Shown here piece after piece: positions 1 to 7,867 of a stretch of 10,500 nucleotides of DNA. Made by a program: the position numbers and the translations under genes. A model generated the notes under the pieces. That model had not been told where the DNA came from. It searched no databases and saw only the letters and a program-made list of their open reading frames with translations. The DNA comes from Puniceicoccaceae bacterium (GTDB lineage: Bacteria; Verrucomicrobiota; Verrucomicrobiae; Opitutales; Coraliomargaritaceae), in the NCBI GenBank assembly GCA_902516225.1, contig CABXXS010000035.1:1-10500 (forward strand). Reading direction: 5' to 3'. Position 1 is the stretch's first letter. Each line of letters begins with the position of its first letter.

Positions 1-1958
1 CGGCTTTGCTCGTTTAACTCATTTACGACTTGTTCCTCTAAAATACTGGGTACGTGCTCCATTTCTATCTCCGCTAGTTGCTCGTAGAGGCTCTGGGTAC
101 TCTCGCAGTCGACCTCAAGGATATCGCCCCTGTGCATAGCGCGCATGAGAAATCCCTCATAGCGGCGCAAGCATATGACTTCGTCGAGGGGTTTTACCAT
201 ATCTTTTAAGCTTGAGTCCCTAGGTATTGCTTTGAATGACTTTCCGCGCCGAATGAAGAGCGGGTGCCAATCGCCAGATGCGAGACTTTTACCTTCTTCC
301 CATACCACTGTTTCGAAACTACTTTCTCTTTGTAGTAATTCACTGCCGATGACAGAGGGACGGGAGAGGTCACCAAAAACTGACTGACCCGTCAGTTGGT
401 GCTCTTGCGTGGAGTTGTTTATTGGGATCCATCCAAATACTTTTTCGCTGTCTAATTCTTCTGCCCAACGCTGCATTAAAATTTGATTTAGTTCTACGTT
501 ATCTGTGAGTGCTAGTACGTAGCCAGCACCGCACAAAGCCTGTTCGTTTTCATAAAGCTCTTCTGCCTCCATTCCATCGTGGTGCATCGCGGGTATGCCT
601 TCCTTTTGGGCTAAAGCGATATTACGAGTATTTGTGTCTAGAAGAATTACATTTTGCTCGTCTTCTCGAAGTAGCTTGCGAGCTAGTTCTCGACCGAAGT
701 GGTGTGCTCCGATAATTATCCAATCGTTGGGAGCAGGCCGTTGTAAGCCGAGAAACTTTGCGAAAAGTCCTGCCGAGAGTCCCTGAATTAGAACAGTCGC
801 ACAAATTACAGAATAGACAAAAGATTCGAGCAAAGCTGGATCACCTGCAGGTGTTTCTTGTGAGCTGAGGCTTATTGCAAATAAAGAGGCCATCGATGCT
901 GCGACCACGCCACGAGGCGCGACCCAGCTAAGGAACGCTTTTTCCCTAATATTTAGCGAAGTTCCCCAAGAGGAAACCACAACGCTTATTGGGCGTATGA
1001 GTAAAATTACTGAGAAAAGTACCCATCCACCACCCATTTCGAAGAATGTAATGAACTGCTCTATTTCTAGTCTTGCTACTAGCAATATAAAAAGCATGCC
1101 GATGAGCAGGTCGACTATCTCTGCTTTAAAAGCCTTAATTTCGCGTAATTGACGGGGTTTTTTGATACCAACAATTAGGCCTGCAATAGTAACTGAGAGT
1201 AGTCCTGCCTCTGGTTTGATTAGCTCAGTTGCTCCAAATATTAGTACGGCACTAGCCAAAGCAAAAGCATTAACTATGTTATTAGGCACCCAGTTCTTCC
1301 GCATCATCCAGTAAATAATAGAGCCACCGATTACCCCTATAATAATGCCGCTTATAATACGAATTATGAAATTGGGTAGAGCGACTGCCCCTCCGCCTTC
1401 TACTACCCATTCGAAGCAGAGAATAGCTATAAATACACCAATAGTATCTATCAATACACCTTCCCAATGAAGGATCCTTCCGAGGTTTTGTTGTACTCGA
1501 ATTCTGCGTAATAGGGGTAAGATTACAGTTGGACCTGTGACAATAATCAAACTGCCCATCAAAAGTGCGAATGAAGGTGTGGTCTCGAACACCAAATAGG
1601 CTGTAAATGCCGAACCAAGCCAAGTAATTAGGACGCCTACTGTTAATAAACGCTTAATGACTGTTGAAGTTTGCTGAAATTCTTTCAGATCGAGTGTTAG
1701 CGCCCCTTCAAATAGGATCAAACCTACTGCAAGCGAAACAATTATAGGTAGAAATTCACCAAGTGTTTCTGGGTCAATCACTCCTATTCCCATCGGCCCT
1801 AAGGTAAAGCCACCAATTAAAAGAAGAACAATAGTAGGTAGGTGTAACCTGCGGGAGAAGACTGTAAGGAAGCAACCAGATCCGAGAGCGAAGCATAAAG
1901 CCCAGAGTCCATGGCTATCTTGCATGCTGCTAGCAGCGATATGAATTAGAGATGTCAC
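1..1958 (-). CDS. CPA1-type Na+(K+)/H+ antiporter with C-terminal RCK-like domain, 3' end outside window
   Basis: An uninterrupted minus-strand frame of 652 codons runs off the left edge without a stop, so the C-terminus is missing. Residues about 15-405 are hydrophobic with roughly 12 membrane helices and match NhaP/CPA1 exchangers, which swap Na+ or K+ for protons across the inner membrane. Visible landmarks are TGPTVILPLLRR (141-152), HWEGVLID (164-171, the E-x4-D ion-binding region), IRPIS (321-325) and APRGVVAASM (347-356). Residues about 411-520 form a Rossmann unit: WIIIGAHHFGREL, then an acidic residue after strand 2 (D441), as in the TrkA-N/RCK domains that gate transporters by nucleotide binding. 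Residues 560-600 may be an RCK_C-like piece. The start is GTG at 1958, two codons after an in-frame TAA; ATG at 1925 is the alternative. Neither has a clear ribosome site. cysE lies 96 bp upstream on the same strand. The family is firm; the transported ion is not known. Confidence 0.88.
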   Translation of the reverse strand, partial: MTSLIHIAASSMQDSHGLWALCFALGSGCFLTVFSRRLHLPTIVLLLIGGFTLGPMGIGVIDPETLGEFLPIIVSLAVGLILFEGALTLDLKEFQQTSTVIKRLLTVGVLITWLGSAFTAYLVFETTPSFALLMGSLIIVTGPTVILPLLRRIRVQQNLGRILHWEGVLIDTIGVFIAILCFEWVVEGGGAVALPNFIIRIISGIIIGVIGGSIIYWMMRKNWVPNNIVNAFALASAVLIFGATELIKPEAGLLSVTIAGLIVGIKKPRQLREIKAFKAEIVDLLIGMLFILLVARLEIEQFITFFEMGGGWVLFSVILLIRPISVVVSSWGTSLNIREKAFLSWVAPRGVVAASMASLFAISLSSQETPAGDPALLESFVYSVICATVLIQGLSAGLFAKFLGLQRPAPNDWIIIGAHHFGRELARKLLREDEQNVILLDTNTRNIALAQKEGIPAMHHDGMEAEELYENEQALCGAGYVLALTDNVELNQILMQRWAEELDSEKVFGWIPINNSTQEHQLTGQSVFGDLSRPSVIGSELLQRESSFETVVWEEGKSLASGDWHPLFIRRGKSFKAIPRDSSLKDMVKPLDEVICLRRYEGFLMRAMHRGDILEVDCESTQSLYEQLAEIEMEHVPSILEEQVVNELNEQS

Positions 1959-1971
1959 TTTTGATTAATGA

Positions 1972-2002
1972 AATCGATAATTAATATTATTCTTAATCGA
2001 TA
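1972..2002. promoter_or_regulatory. AT-rich leader with two ATCGAT palindromes upstream of the antiporter
   Basis: The 96-bp gap between cysE and the antiporter is very AT-rich. It carries the 8-mer AATCGATA twice in direct orientation (1972-1979 and 1995-2002), 23 bp apart, and each contains the palindrome ATCGAT. They lie 14-44 bp upstream of the antiporter GTG. They could be a paired operator or, since the ATCGAT units can pair, a weak hairpin. In such AT-rich DNA chance is a serious alternative. Confidence 0.18.
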
Positions 2003-2054
2003 TCCAAACGTACACGTATGTTCGGAAACTGATTTTAAGTCATAATATCTTTTT

Positions 2055-2840
2055 TTAGTATATGTGATGGCACATACCTAGAGCAGGTGATACTTCACTT
2101 GCTTTGCCTATGATTTGTGCCGGTACTCCAGCAACACTAGTGTGTGGTGGCACGTCTTTGAGTACGACACTACCCGCGCCAACTTTAGCTCCTTCTCCAA
2201 TTTCTACATTACCGAGTATTTTAGCACCTGCGCCTAATAGAACTCCAGAACGCACTTTTGGATGTCGGTTGCCGCGCTCTTTACCAGTGCCCCCTAAAGT
2301 AACTTCGTGAAGAATAGACACGTCGCTCTCAATTACTGTAGTCTCACCTGCTACAAATCCAGTCGCATGATCGAGCAAGATTCCGCTACCTATCTCAGCT
2401 GCGGGGTGGATGTCTACCGCAAACGTTTCTGAAATAAGGCTTTGTAAGTAGAGTGCGAACTCTGTGCGCCCCTCACTCCAAAGACTATGCGCTACTCTAT
2501 AGCAGATAAGCGCCTGTAAACCTTTAAAGTACAGTAGGGGAGTAAGCACGTCTTGACAGGCAGGATCACGCTCGCGAAACGCCACCATATCAGCAGCGAT
2601 ATGTTCTAAAATTTCTCTATTCTGTGAAAATACCTCGATAAAAGTTTCGTGTATCACCTCGATAGATTCTGAGTGCTTTACAAGTTTTCGCACCAGTCTG
2701 TAGGTGAGGCACTCGGCGAAATCTTGACGATTTAGTACAGTTTCGTTTATAAGGGCTTGTAACGCAGGCTCTCTTGCCACGATTTTATCTGCTCGTAGTC
2801 GGATCTCGCTCCAGTGGGCGTCTAAGTCAATGGAATGCAT
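2055..2840 (-). CDS. cysE: Serine O-acetyltransferase CysE
   Basis: Acetyl-CoA:L-serine O-acetyltransferase, the cytoplasmic first step of cysteine synthesis, making O-acetylserine for CysK/CysM. The 261-residue protein has the helical SATase N-domain (about 1-140) followed by a left-handed beta-helix of hexapeptide repeats (about 145-245). Catalytic residues fall at the same numbers as in E. coli CysE: D143 (VDIHPAA), H158 (LDHATG) and H193 (NRHPK). The frame is open further upstream to a TTG at 2936, but I chose the ATG at 2840. It is the first ATG, it aligns with the E. coli N-terminus, and an AAGAG-like ribosome site lies about 8 nt before it. The protein ends MCHHIY, so the terminal isoleucine that usually docks into CysK is not the last residue. 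It is divergent from fabD and lies upstream of the antiporter on the same strand. Confidence 0.95.
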   Translation of the reverse strand: MHSIDLDAHWSEIRLRADKIVAREPALQALINETVLNRQDFAECLTYRLVRKLVKHSESIEVIHETFIEVFSQNREILEHIAADMVAFRERDPACQDVLTPLLYFKGLQALICYRVAHSLWSEGRTEFALYLQSLISETFAVDIHPAAEIGSGILLDHATGFVAGETTVIESDVSILHEVTLGGTGKERGNRHPKVRSGVLLGAGAKILGNVEIGEGAKVGAGSVVLKDVPPHTSVAGVPAQIIGKASEVSPALGMCHHIY

Positions 2841-2973
2841 ACTGTACTCTTTATCAGATCTAAGATAATTGCCAACTAAAAGATCGAAAAGTATGGCTAC
2901 TTGCTTTCTAGTTGATTCTCTAAGGAAGTACGGCAATTAATAATATTATAACTCTTGATTTAACTAATATTTC
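2841..2973. promoter_or_regulatory. Divergent cysE/fabD intergenic promoter region
   Basis: This 133-bp gap separates the divergent starts of cysE and fabD and should hold promoters for both. It contains the perfect palindrome ATAATATTAT (2942-2951 region) and, on the minus strand, an exact TATAAT (complement of 2945-2950). I find no well-spaced TTGACA partner for it. A TTGGCA lies on the minus strand closer to cysE, with only a poor -10 match 16 bp on. The promoter role follows from the layout; the exact boxes are guesses. In-frame stops directly upstream of the fabD ATG show that fabD does not extend into the gap. Confidence 0.35.
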
Positions 2974-3879
2974 ATGGCTACAGGACTACTTTTTTCCGGA
3001 CAGGGTGCTCAGAGCGTTGGTATGGGGCATACACTTTATGAAAACTCGGATACAGCTCGAGCAATATTCGATGAAGCCAATGAGGTACTAGGTTGGGACC
3101 TTAAGAAGCTCTGTTTTGAAGGTGAAGTCGAAGCTTTGACTGAAACAAAAATCTGTCAGCCTGCCTTGTATGTGCAGGGCTTCGCTATCTACAGCATTTT
3201 AAAAGAGCGTGGCCATTTAAGTGATCTTAAGGCTGCGTGCGGATTAAGCTTAGGTGAGCTAACAGCACTGGCTGCCGCAGGTGTATATGATTTTTCTACA
3301 GGATTACGTTTGGTTGCGGAACGCGGTCGTCTTATGCAATTGGCTTGTGATACTACCAAAGGTGGTATGGCTGCTGTTATTGGAGGCAGTCAGGAAGAGG
3401 TACAAATATTTTGTGATGAATTTGGCATCGAAATCGCCAACCTTAATTGCCCAGGGCAGATCGTCGTTTCTGGTGATAATGGCAAAATCATTGAGGCGGT
3501 AGATGCATCTAAGGAGCGCTTTAAACTTTGTAAGCCTCTTAATGTGGCAGGAGCTTACCACAGTCGCTTAATGGAATCTGCGCGTGAGTCCTTCTCTGAG
3601 TTTATTAAAGAATTCGATTTTAAAAGACCTGAGATCTCTGTTTATACTAATGTTACTGGCTCTGAAGTAAGTGAACCGCATGCGATTAAAGAAGCGCTTA
3701 TTAATCAAGTAGTCTCCTCTGTGCGTTTTGAGGAATGCCTAGGGAATATGGCAAGTGATAATGCAATAAGCCAATTTTATGAGTGTGGTCCTGGCAAGGT
3801 ATTGACCGGATTTGCCAAGCGCATCGACAGGTCTCTTATAGTCACTCCTATGTCCGAGTTCGAGGAAATCCCCTCTTAG
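2974..3879 (+). CDS. fabD: Malonyl-CoA:ACP transacylase FabD
   Basis: Transfers malonyl from CoA to acyl carrier protein, supplying the extender unit for type II fatty acid synthesis in the cytoplasm. The 301-residue length is normal for the family (about 300-310). Diagnostic motifs are present: SGQGAQ (8-13, usually PGQGAQ), the nucleophile motif GLSLGE with Ser92, the conserved Arg117 in AERGRLMQ, catalytic His196 in GAYHSRLM, and ECGPGKVLTGF near the C-terminus. The Leu in place of His in GHSxGE is, as I recall, seen in some bacterial FabDs and need not impair activity. The ATG at 2974 is the first possible start, since TAA and TGA lie just upstream in frame. No Shine-Dalgarno sequence is visible. 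The next gene, mpl, begins at the base after the TAG stop and in the same frame, so the two are almost certainly co-transcribed. No other fab genes (fabH, fabG, acpP) are visible here. Confidence 0.95.
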   Translation: MATGLLFSGQGAQSVGMGHTLYENSDTARAIFDEANEVLGWDLKKLCFEGEVEALTETKICQPALYVQGFAIYSILKERGHLSDLKAACGLSLGELTALAAAGVYDFSTGLRLVAERGRLMQLACDTTKGGMAAVIGGSQEEVQIFCDEFGIEIANLNCPGQIVVSGDNGKIIEAVDASKERFKLCKPLNVAGAYHSRLMESARESFSEFIKEFDFKRPEISVYTNVTGSEVSEPHAIKEALINQVVSSVRFEECLGNMASDNAISQFYECGPGKVLTGFAKRIDRSLIVTPMSEFEEIPS

Positions 3880-5307
3880 ATGCGTATTTATTTCATGGGT
3901 ATTTGTGGTACGGCAATGGGCAATGCCGCACTGCTTCTGAAAGAACAGGGTCATGAAGTGTTTGGCTGTGATAGTGCCGTTTATCCCCCAATGTCGAATG
4001 TACTAATAAGTGCGGGCATCGAGATTTTAGATGGCTTTGATTGCGATCGATTAGCCGCGCTTCAGCCGGATAAAGTCGTAGTGGGAAATTCTATAAGTCG
4101 GGGTAACCCGGAAGTTGAATGGCTTCTTGACCAATCTCTAATTCCTTTTGTTTCCTTGCCTGCGCTATTTAACGACCTAGTTCTGCCTAATAGGTGTCCG
4201 ATTGTCGTCGCAGGGACCCATGGTAAGACTACGACATCTACTCTTACTGCTTATTTACTCAAAGAGGCAGGATCGGATCCAGGCTGGCTCATTGGTGGTA
4301 TACCTAACGACTTACCAAGTGGTTCGGCGCTAGGGAAGGATAAGCCCTTTGTTATCGAAGGGGACGAATATGACAGCGCCTTCTTTGATAAACGAAGTAA
4401 ATTTATTCATTACAGGCCGCAAGTCGCGGTAGTTAATAACCTCGAATTCGATCATGCAGACATTTTTCGTGACCTAGCAGATGTTCAGCGCAGCTTTGAG
4501 CACTTCTTACGTATTGTTCCTGCATCAGGCTATATTTTAGTAAACGGAGATGATGTTAATATCGCTGCATTGTTACCAATACCTTGGAGTCAAGTCATCC
4601 GAGTTGGTGTTGGTGAAGAAAATGATTTAAAAATAAAAAATTTCAAAGATGCTCCCTCGGGTTCAAGTTTTGAACTGATTTGGGAGGGGAAAACATGGGC
4701 GCACGTCAACTGGCCCATGCATGGTCTTTTTAATGCGCGCAATGCAGCTATGGCTTCCCTTTCTGCGGCACTAGTTAGTAAGTGCGCTAGCCCACTTGAA
4801 TTTGGGCTGTCCTCTCTGGAGGCATTTCGTGGGGTGCGCCGCCGGCAGGATGTGTTGTACAAAGACGATAATTCGGTAGTGCTCGAAGATTTTGCTCATC
4901 ATCCCACTGCGGTTGCAGCAGCAATCGAAGCGTTGCGTGCTAGCTATCCTGATCGTAGAATGACAGTATGCTTTGAGCCTCGTAGTAATACTGCCTCAAG
5001 TTCGCATTTTCAGGAGGCATTTTCAATGGCCTTCAATAAGGCTGATAGTGTATATTTCGGAGCAGTGCATAGAGCTGAACATAAGCGTAGAGAAGACCGC
5101 CTCGACACACATTTATTAGCTTCTGTTTTGCAGGCAAAAGAAGTGAGTGCTCAAGCTTTTGATACTAATTCTGCGCTAAAAATGCATTTAATTGATGGCT
5201 TGTACTCAGAACACAAAGAACTGTTCGTTTTCTTTTCAAACGGATCTTTCGATGGCATTCCCGAGGCTATATCTAGGCACTTAAAGCAAGCGCGTAAGCC
5301 TATTTAA
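3880..5307 (+). CDS. mpl: Murein tripeptide ligase Mpl
   Basis: UDP-N-acetylmuramate:L-alanyl-gamma-D-glutamyl-meso-diaminopimelate ligase. It reattaches tripeptide recovered from turned-over wall to UDP-MurNAc, an ATP-dependent cytoplasmic step in peptidoglycan recycling. At 475 residues it has the Mur-ligase architecture: an N-terminal Rossmann domain opening YFMGICGTAMG (4-14, the Mpl form rather than the IGIGG of MurC), the ATP P-loop GTHGKTTT (112-119), EGDEYDSAFFD (160-170), NNLEFDHADIF (186-196), EDFAHHPTAV (336-345) and a C-terminal ADP-binding domain with EPRSNTASS near 366. These motifs separate it from the essential MurC. The ATG directly follows the fabD stop. The nearest purine run, GAGG, is about 15 nt upstream and poorly placed, so translation may depend on ribosomes finishing fabD. 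It implies meso-DAP peptidoglycan. Confidence 0.93.
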   Translation: MRIYFMGICGTAMGNAALLLKEQGHEVFGCDSAVYPPMSNVLISAGIEILDGFDCDRLAALQPDKVVVGNSISRGNPEVEWLLDQSLIPFVSLPALFNDLVLPNRCPIVVAGTHGKTTTSTLTAYLLKEAGSDPGWLIGGIPNDLPSGSALGKDKPFVIEGDEYDSAFFDKRSKFIHYRPQVAVVNNLEFDHADIFRDLADVQRSFEHFLRIVPASGYILVNGDDVNIAALLPIPWSQVIRVGVGEENDLKIKNFKDAPSGSSFELIWEGKTWAHVNWPMHGLFNARNAAMASLSAALVSKCASPLEFGLSSLEAFRGVRRRQDVLYKDDNSVVLEDFAHHPTAVAAAIEALRASYPDRRMTVCFEPRSNTASSSHFQEAFSMAFNKADSVYFGAVHRAEHKRREDRLDTHLLASVLQAKEVSAQAFDTNSALKMHLIDGLYSEHKELFVFFSNGSFDGIPEAISRHLKQARKPI

Positions 5308-5387
5308 TTAAAAATAAATATTCCTACTCGGTCTCTTATTTTACCTCTTGTTTGCTAAATTATAGCTTTTATACGCGAGAACTAACG

Positions 5388-5415
5388 TTGACAATTCGGT
5401 CACAGATTCTGTCAA
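5388..5415. promoter_or_regulatory. Inverted repeat just upstream of trpS
   Basis: TTGACA at 5388-5393 and its reverse complement TGTCAA at 5410-5415 form a perfect 6-bp inverted repeat with a 16-nt spacer, ending 9 nt before the trpS ATG. A second small palindrome, ACAGA-T-TCTGT, overlaps the right arm. The TTGACA is also an exact sigma70-type -35 box, but no good -10 sits at 16-18 bp. This may be an operator or a leader hairpin hiding the start region. It is visible in the sequence but untested. Confidence 0.28.
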
Positions 5416-5424
5416 TCTCATAAC

Positions 5425-6486
5425 ATGACCGATGCAAAGCCAGTCATCCTAACTTGTGCCCAACCGACTGGTCATTTGACTATCGGTAACTACTTAGGTG
5501 CGGTCAAGAATTGGGCGACTATGCTCGATGATCACGATTGCTATTTCGGTATCGTCGATATGCACGCGATCACGGTGAAATACTCGCCCGCTGAGCTGCG
5601 CAAAAATACACTTTCTTGCGTTGCTCAATACATTGCTTGTGGGCTCGATCCAGAGCGTTCTAATATTTTTGTACAGTCGCACGTCACCGGTCACACTGAG
5701 TTAGCTTGGCTACTGAGTTGCATCACACCGATTGGTGAATTGCAGCGTATGACCCAGTTTAAAGAAAAAGCTGCTAAGCTCGGCTTTAATGTCGGGGAGG
5801 GTAACGACCTTAAATTTACCCACGACGGGGCCCGTGCGGGAGCTTCCGTAAATTCTGGGCTACTTATGTATCCTGTACTCATGGCGGCTGATATTTTGCT
5901 CTACAATGCCGACCTCGTACCTGTGGGTAACGACCAGCGCCAGCACTTAGAATTGTGCCGCGACCTCGCGCAGCGTTTTAATCACACTTATTCAGATACC
6001 TTCACGATTCCGAAGCCTTTTATTCCAAAGCAGGGGGCTCGTATCATGGCGCTACAAGATCCTGGACGCAAGATGTCGAAGAGCGACGAGAATCAAAGCT
6101 CGACTCTTTATATTCTCGACGAGCTATCTGCCTTGAAGAAAAAAATTATGAGTGCGGTGACGGACTCAAGCAATGAAATCGTGGCGAGTGACGACAAGCC
6201 AGGCGTCTCTAATTTGCTCCAGATTTACTCCTCGATGAGTGGACGCACTGTGGCCGACATTGAAGGCTCACTAAAGGGAGAGGGTTACGGAACTTTAAAA
6301 AAGGAAGCCGCTGATGCGGTGATTTCTGTTCTCGAACCTGTGCAGGTCAAATACAAGGAGTTAATCGATGATAAGTCCTATTTAGAAGGCGTGCTCCGAT
6401 CGGGCGCAGAAGCTGCTCAAAAACGAGCTTACAAAGTACTGGGTAAGGTCTACCGTAAGGCAGGCTTTGTCGAGCGACCACGCTAA
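5425..6486 (+). CDS. trpS: Tryptophanyl-tRNA synthetase
   Basis: Charges tRNA-Trp with tryptophan using ATP, in the cytoplasm; it is a class Ic aminoacyl-tRNA synthetase acting as a dimer. The 353-residue length is close to bacterial TrpRS (about 330-350). The HIGH-type signature appears as PTGHLTIGN (14-22) and the second signature as KMSKS (216-220, in GRKMSKSDEN). Between them are the typical VDMHAIT, GELQRMTQFKEK, MYPVLMAADILLY and PVGNDQRQHLEL segments for tryptophan and tRNA recognition. The start is ATG at 5425. There is no Shine-Dalgarno sequence, but an inverted repeat lies immediately upstream. A 117-bp gap after mpl suggests its own promoter. Only one trpS is visible here, with no trp biosynthesis genes alongside. 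Confidence 0.97.
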   Translation: MTDAKPVILTCAQPTGHLTIGNYLGAVKNWATMLDDHDCYFGIVDMHAITVKYSPAELRKNTLSCVAQYIACGLDPERSNIFVQSHVTGHTELAWLLSCITPIGELQRMTQFKEKAAKLGFNVGEGNDLKFTHDGARAGASVNSGLLMYPVLMAADILLYNADLVPVGNDQRQHLELCRDLAQRFNHTYSDTFTIPKPFIPKQGARIMALQDPGRKMSKSDENQSSTLYILDELSALKKKIMSAVTDSSNEIVASDDKPGVSNLLQIYSSMSGRTVADIEGSLKGEGYGTLKKEAADAVISVLEPVQVKYKELIDDKSYLEGVLRSGAEAAQKRAYKVLGKVYRKAGFVERPR

Positions 6487-6531
6487 AGGTAGGCACGTGC
6501 AGGGCATGTCCTTGTATTATACTTACCTTTT
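6485..6531 (+). terminator. Stem-loop after trpS, possible terminator
   Basis: The arms AAAGGTAGG (6485-6493) and CTTACCTTT (6522-6530) pair over 9 bp with one G-U. The left arm begins inside the trpS stop codon. The enclosed segment can fold further: GGCACGTGC with GCATGTCC, one bulged C, using bases that compete with the outer stem. The run of T after the right arm is short (4). It may be a weak intrinsic terminator for trpS, or an mRNA 3' structure. Not certain. Confidence 0.35.
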
Positions 6532-6571
6532 CGGTTGAGATTCTGGAGTATTACGCGAATATCATAGTGCG

Positions 6572-7801
6572 ATGACTTCCTCTACATTTGATTTTGCCCG
6601 TGCGCGCGCTGATTTTCCTATACTCTCTACCGAGGTTAGGGGTAATCCACTCACGTATTTGGATAATGGCGCCACATCTCAAAAACCCGCCTCCGTGATC
6701 GAAGCTATTGAACGCTATTACAGCTCAGAGAATTCCAATATTCATCGCGGCGTACACTACCTAAGCGAACGAGCCACTGATGCATACGAAGCTGCCCGCG
6801 CTAAAACTGCCAATTTTTTAGGCGCTCCTGATCAAGACGAAATCATCTTCGTGCGCGGGGCGACTGAGGGTATTAATCTCGTAGCTCATGGTTTTATAGA
6901 AACTGTGCTAAGTGAGGGTGATGAAATACTTATTACCCACATGGAGCATCACGCTAATATTGTGCCATGGCAAATTGCGGCGGAGAAGACAGGCGCAGTT
7001 CTCAAAGTAGTGCCCGTTCTCGATAATGGAGAATTAGACCTTCAGGTATTCTCGAGCATGCTCTCTGATAAGACTAAGATTGTTAGCATCGTACATGTTT
7101 CTAACACGCTGGGTACGATAAATCCAGTAGAAGAGATCATTGAGCAAGCGCACAAGCTCGGGGTTCCTGTTTTACTCGATGCATGCCAATCTGTACCTCA
7201 CATGCCAGTGGATATTTCTAAACTAGATTGTGACTTTTTAGTATTTTCCGGTCACAAGCTCTTTGGTCCCACAGGTATTGGTGTACTCTGGGGCAAACGA
7301 GAATGGCTTGAGAAATTTCCTCCTTATCAGAGCGGGGGAGATATGATCGAGCGAGTAGACTTTGAGGGTACCAGTTACAAAGAAATTCCTGGTAAGTTAG
7401 AAGCAGGCACCCCGAACATTGAAGGGGTTATTGGTCTTTCTGCGGCAATTGACTATGTTAATGAGATGGACCGTGCAGGCGCCCTAGCTCATGAAAATGC
7501 CCTACTCAAGGATGCCACCGCAAAGCTCTCTGCGATTGAGGGTCTGCGCATTATTGGCACCTCGGTGGAAAAAGCTTCCATTCTTTCCTTTGTGATTGAC
7601 GAGATCCATCCGCACGACATCGGGACATTTCTTGATGCAGACGGGGTGGCTGTAAGGGCAGGGCACCACTGCACTCAGCCACTACTTAAGCGCTTTGGCG
7701 TGCCTGCCACAGCACGTGCCTCATTTGCTTTTTATAATAACTTTGAGGACGTCGATCGCCTCGTTGAGTCAGTGGTTAAAATGCAACGTTTCTTCAAGTA
7801 A
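6572..7801 (+). CDS. sufS: SufS/CsdA-type cysteine desulfurase
   Basis: Pyridoxal-phosphate enzyme that removes sulfur from L-cysteine, giving alanine and an enzyme persulfide used for Fe-S cluster assembly in the cytoplasm. The 409 residues match group II desulfurases (about 400-410). Landmarks are [11 protein letters not shown] near the start, [11 protein letters not shown], the EHHANIVPW segment, DACQSVPH, the PLP lysine K229 in [18 protein letters not shown], and the catalytic Cys367 in RAGHHCTQP, with RASFAFYN close to the C-terminus. The single-Cys RAGHHC context fits SufS rather than NifS/IscS. No sufBCD, sufE or sufU is visible, so the sulfur acceptor must be encoded elsewhere and CsdA is an alternative name. 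It follows trpS by 85 bp, and no ribosome site is seen before the ATG. Confidence 0.93.
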   Translation: MTSSTFDFARARADFPILSTEVRGNPLTYLDNGATSQKPASVIEAIERYYSSENSNIHRGVHYLSERATDAYEAARAKTANFLGAPDQDEIIFVRGATEGINLVAHGFIETVLSEGDEILITHMEHHANIVPWQIAAEKTGAVLKVVPVLDNGELDLQVFSSMLSDKTKIVSIVHVSNTLGTINPVEEIIEQAHKLGVPVLLDACQSVPHMPVDISKLDCDFLVFSGHKLFGPTGIGVLWGKREWLEKFPPYQSGGDMIERVDFEGTSYKEIPGKLEAGTPNIEGVIGLSAAIDYVNEMDRAGALAHENALLKDATAKLSAIEGLRIIGTSVEKASILSFVIDEIHPHDIGTFLDADGVAVRAGHHCTQPLLKRFGVPATARASFAFYNNFEDVDRLVESVVKMQRFFK

Positions 7802-7867
7802 CTTTCTTTTTTGCGCGCGCGGCTCTTTTCAAAGCTTTCTCCGCTAACGATAGATTCTCATTAATTT

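Noticed and set aside
509..804. Short open frames on both strands
   Set aside because: These are shadows of the antiporter's C-terminal nucleotide-binding region, which gives a coherent protein in the true frame.
1282..1623. A 113-residue minus-strand open frame
   Set aside because: It lies inside the antiporter gene in another frame of the same strand, and its translation is low-complexity Arg/Tyr/Ser-rich with no family likeness.
2007..2022. Hairpin AACGTA-CACG-TATGTT as a terminator after cysE
   Set aside because: A 6-bp stem with one G-T pair and no adjoining T run is too weak to call.
2841..2936. A 32-residue N-terminal extension of CysE from a TTG codon
   Set aside because: It does not match CysE. 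The ATG at 2840 aligns with the E. coli N-terminus and puts the catalytic residues at the same numbers.
3880..5307. MurC as the identity of the Mur ligase
   Set aside because: The MGICGTAMG opening and the neighbouring motifs follow Mpl rather than the GIGGxGMS pattern of MurC.
7813..7820. GCGCGCGC tract between sufS and the SCO gene as a Z-DNA or regulatory element
   Set aside because: Eight alternating bases are short and show no further symmetry. The remaining gap holds nothing I can support.
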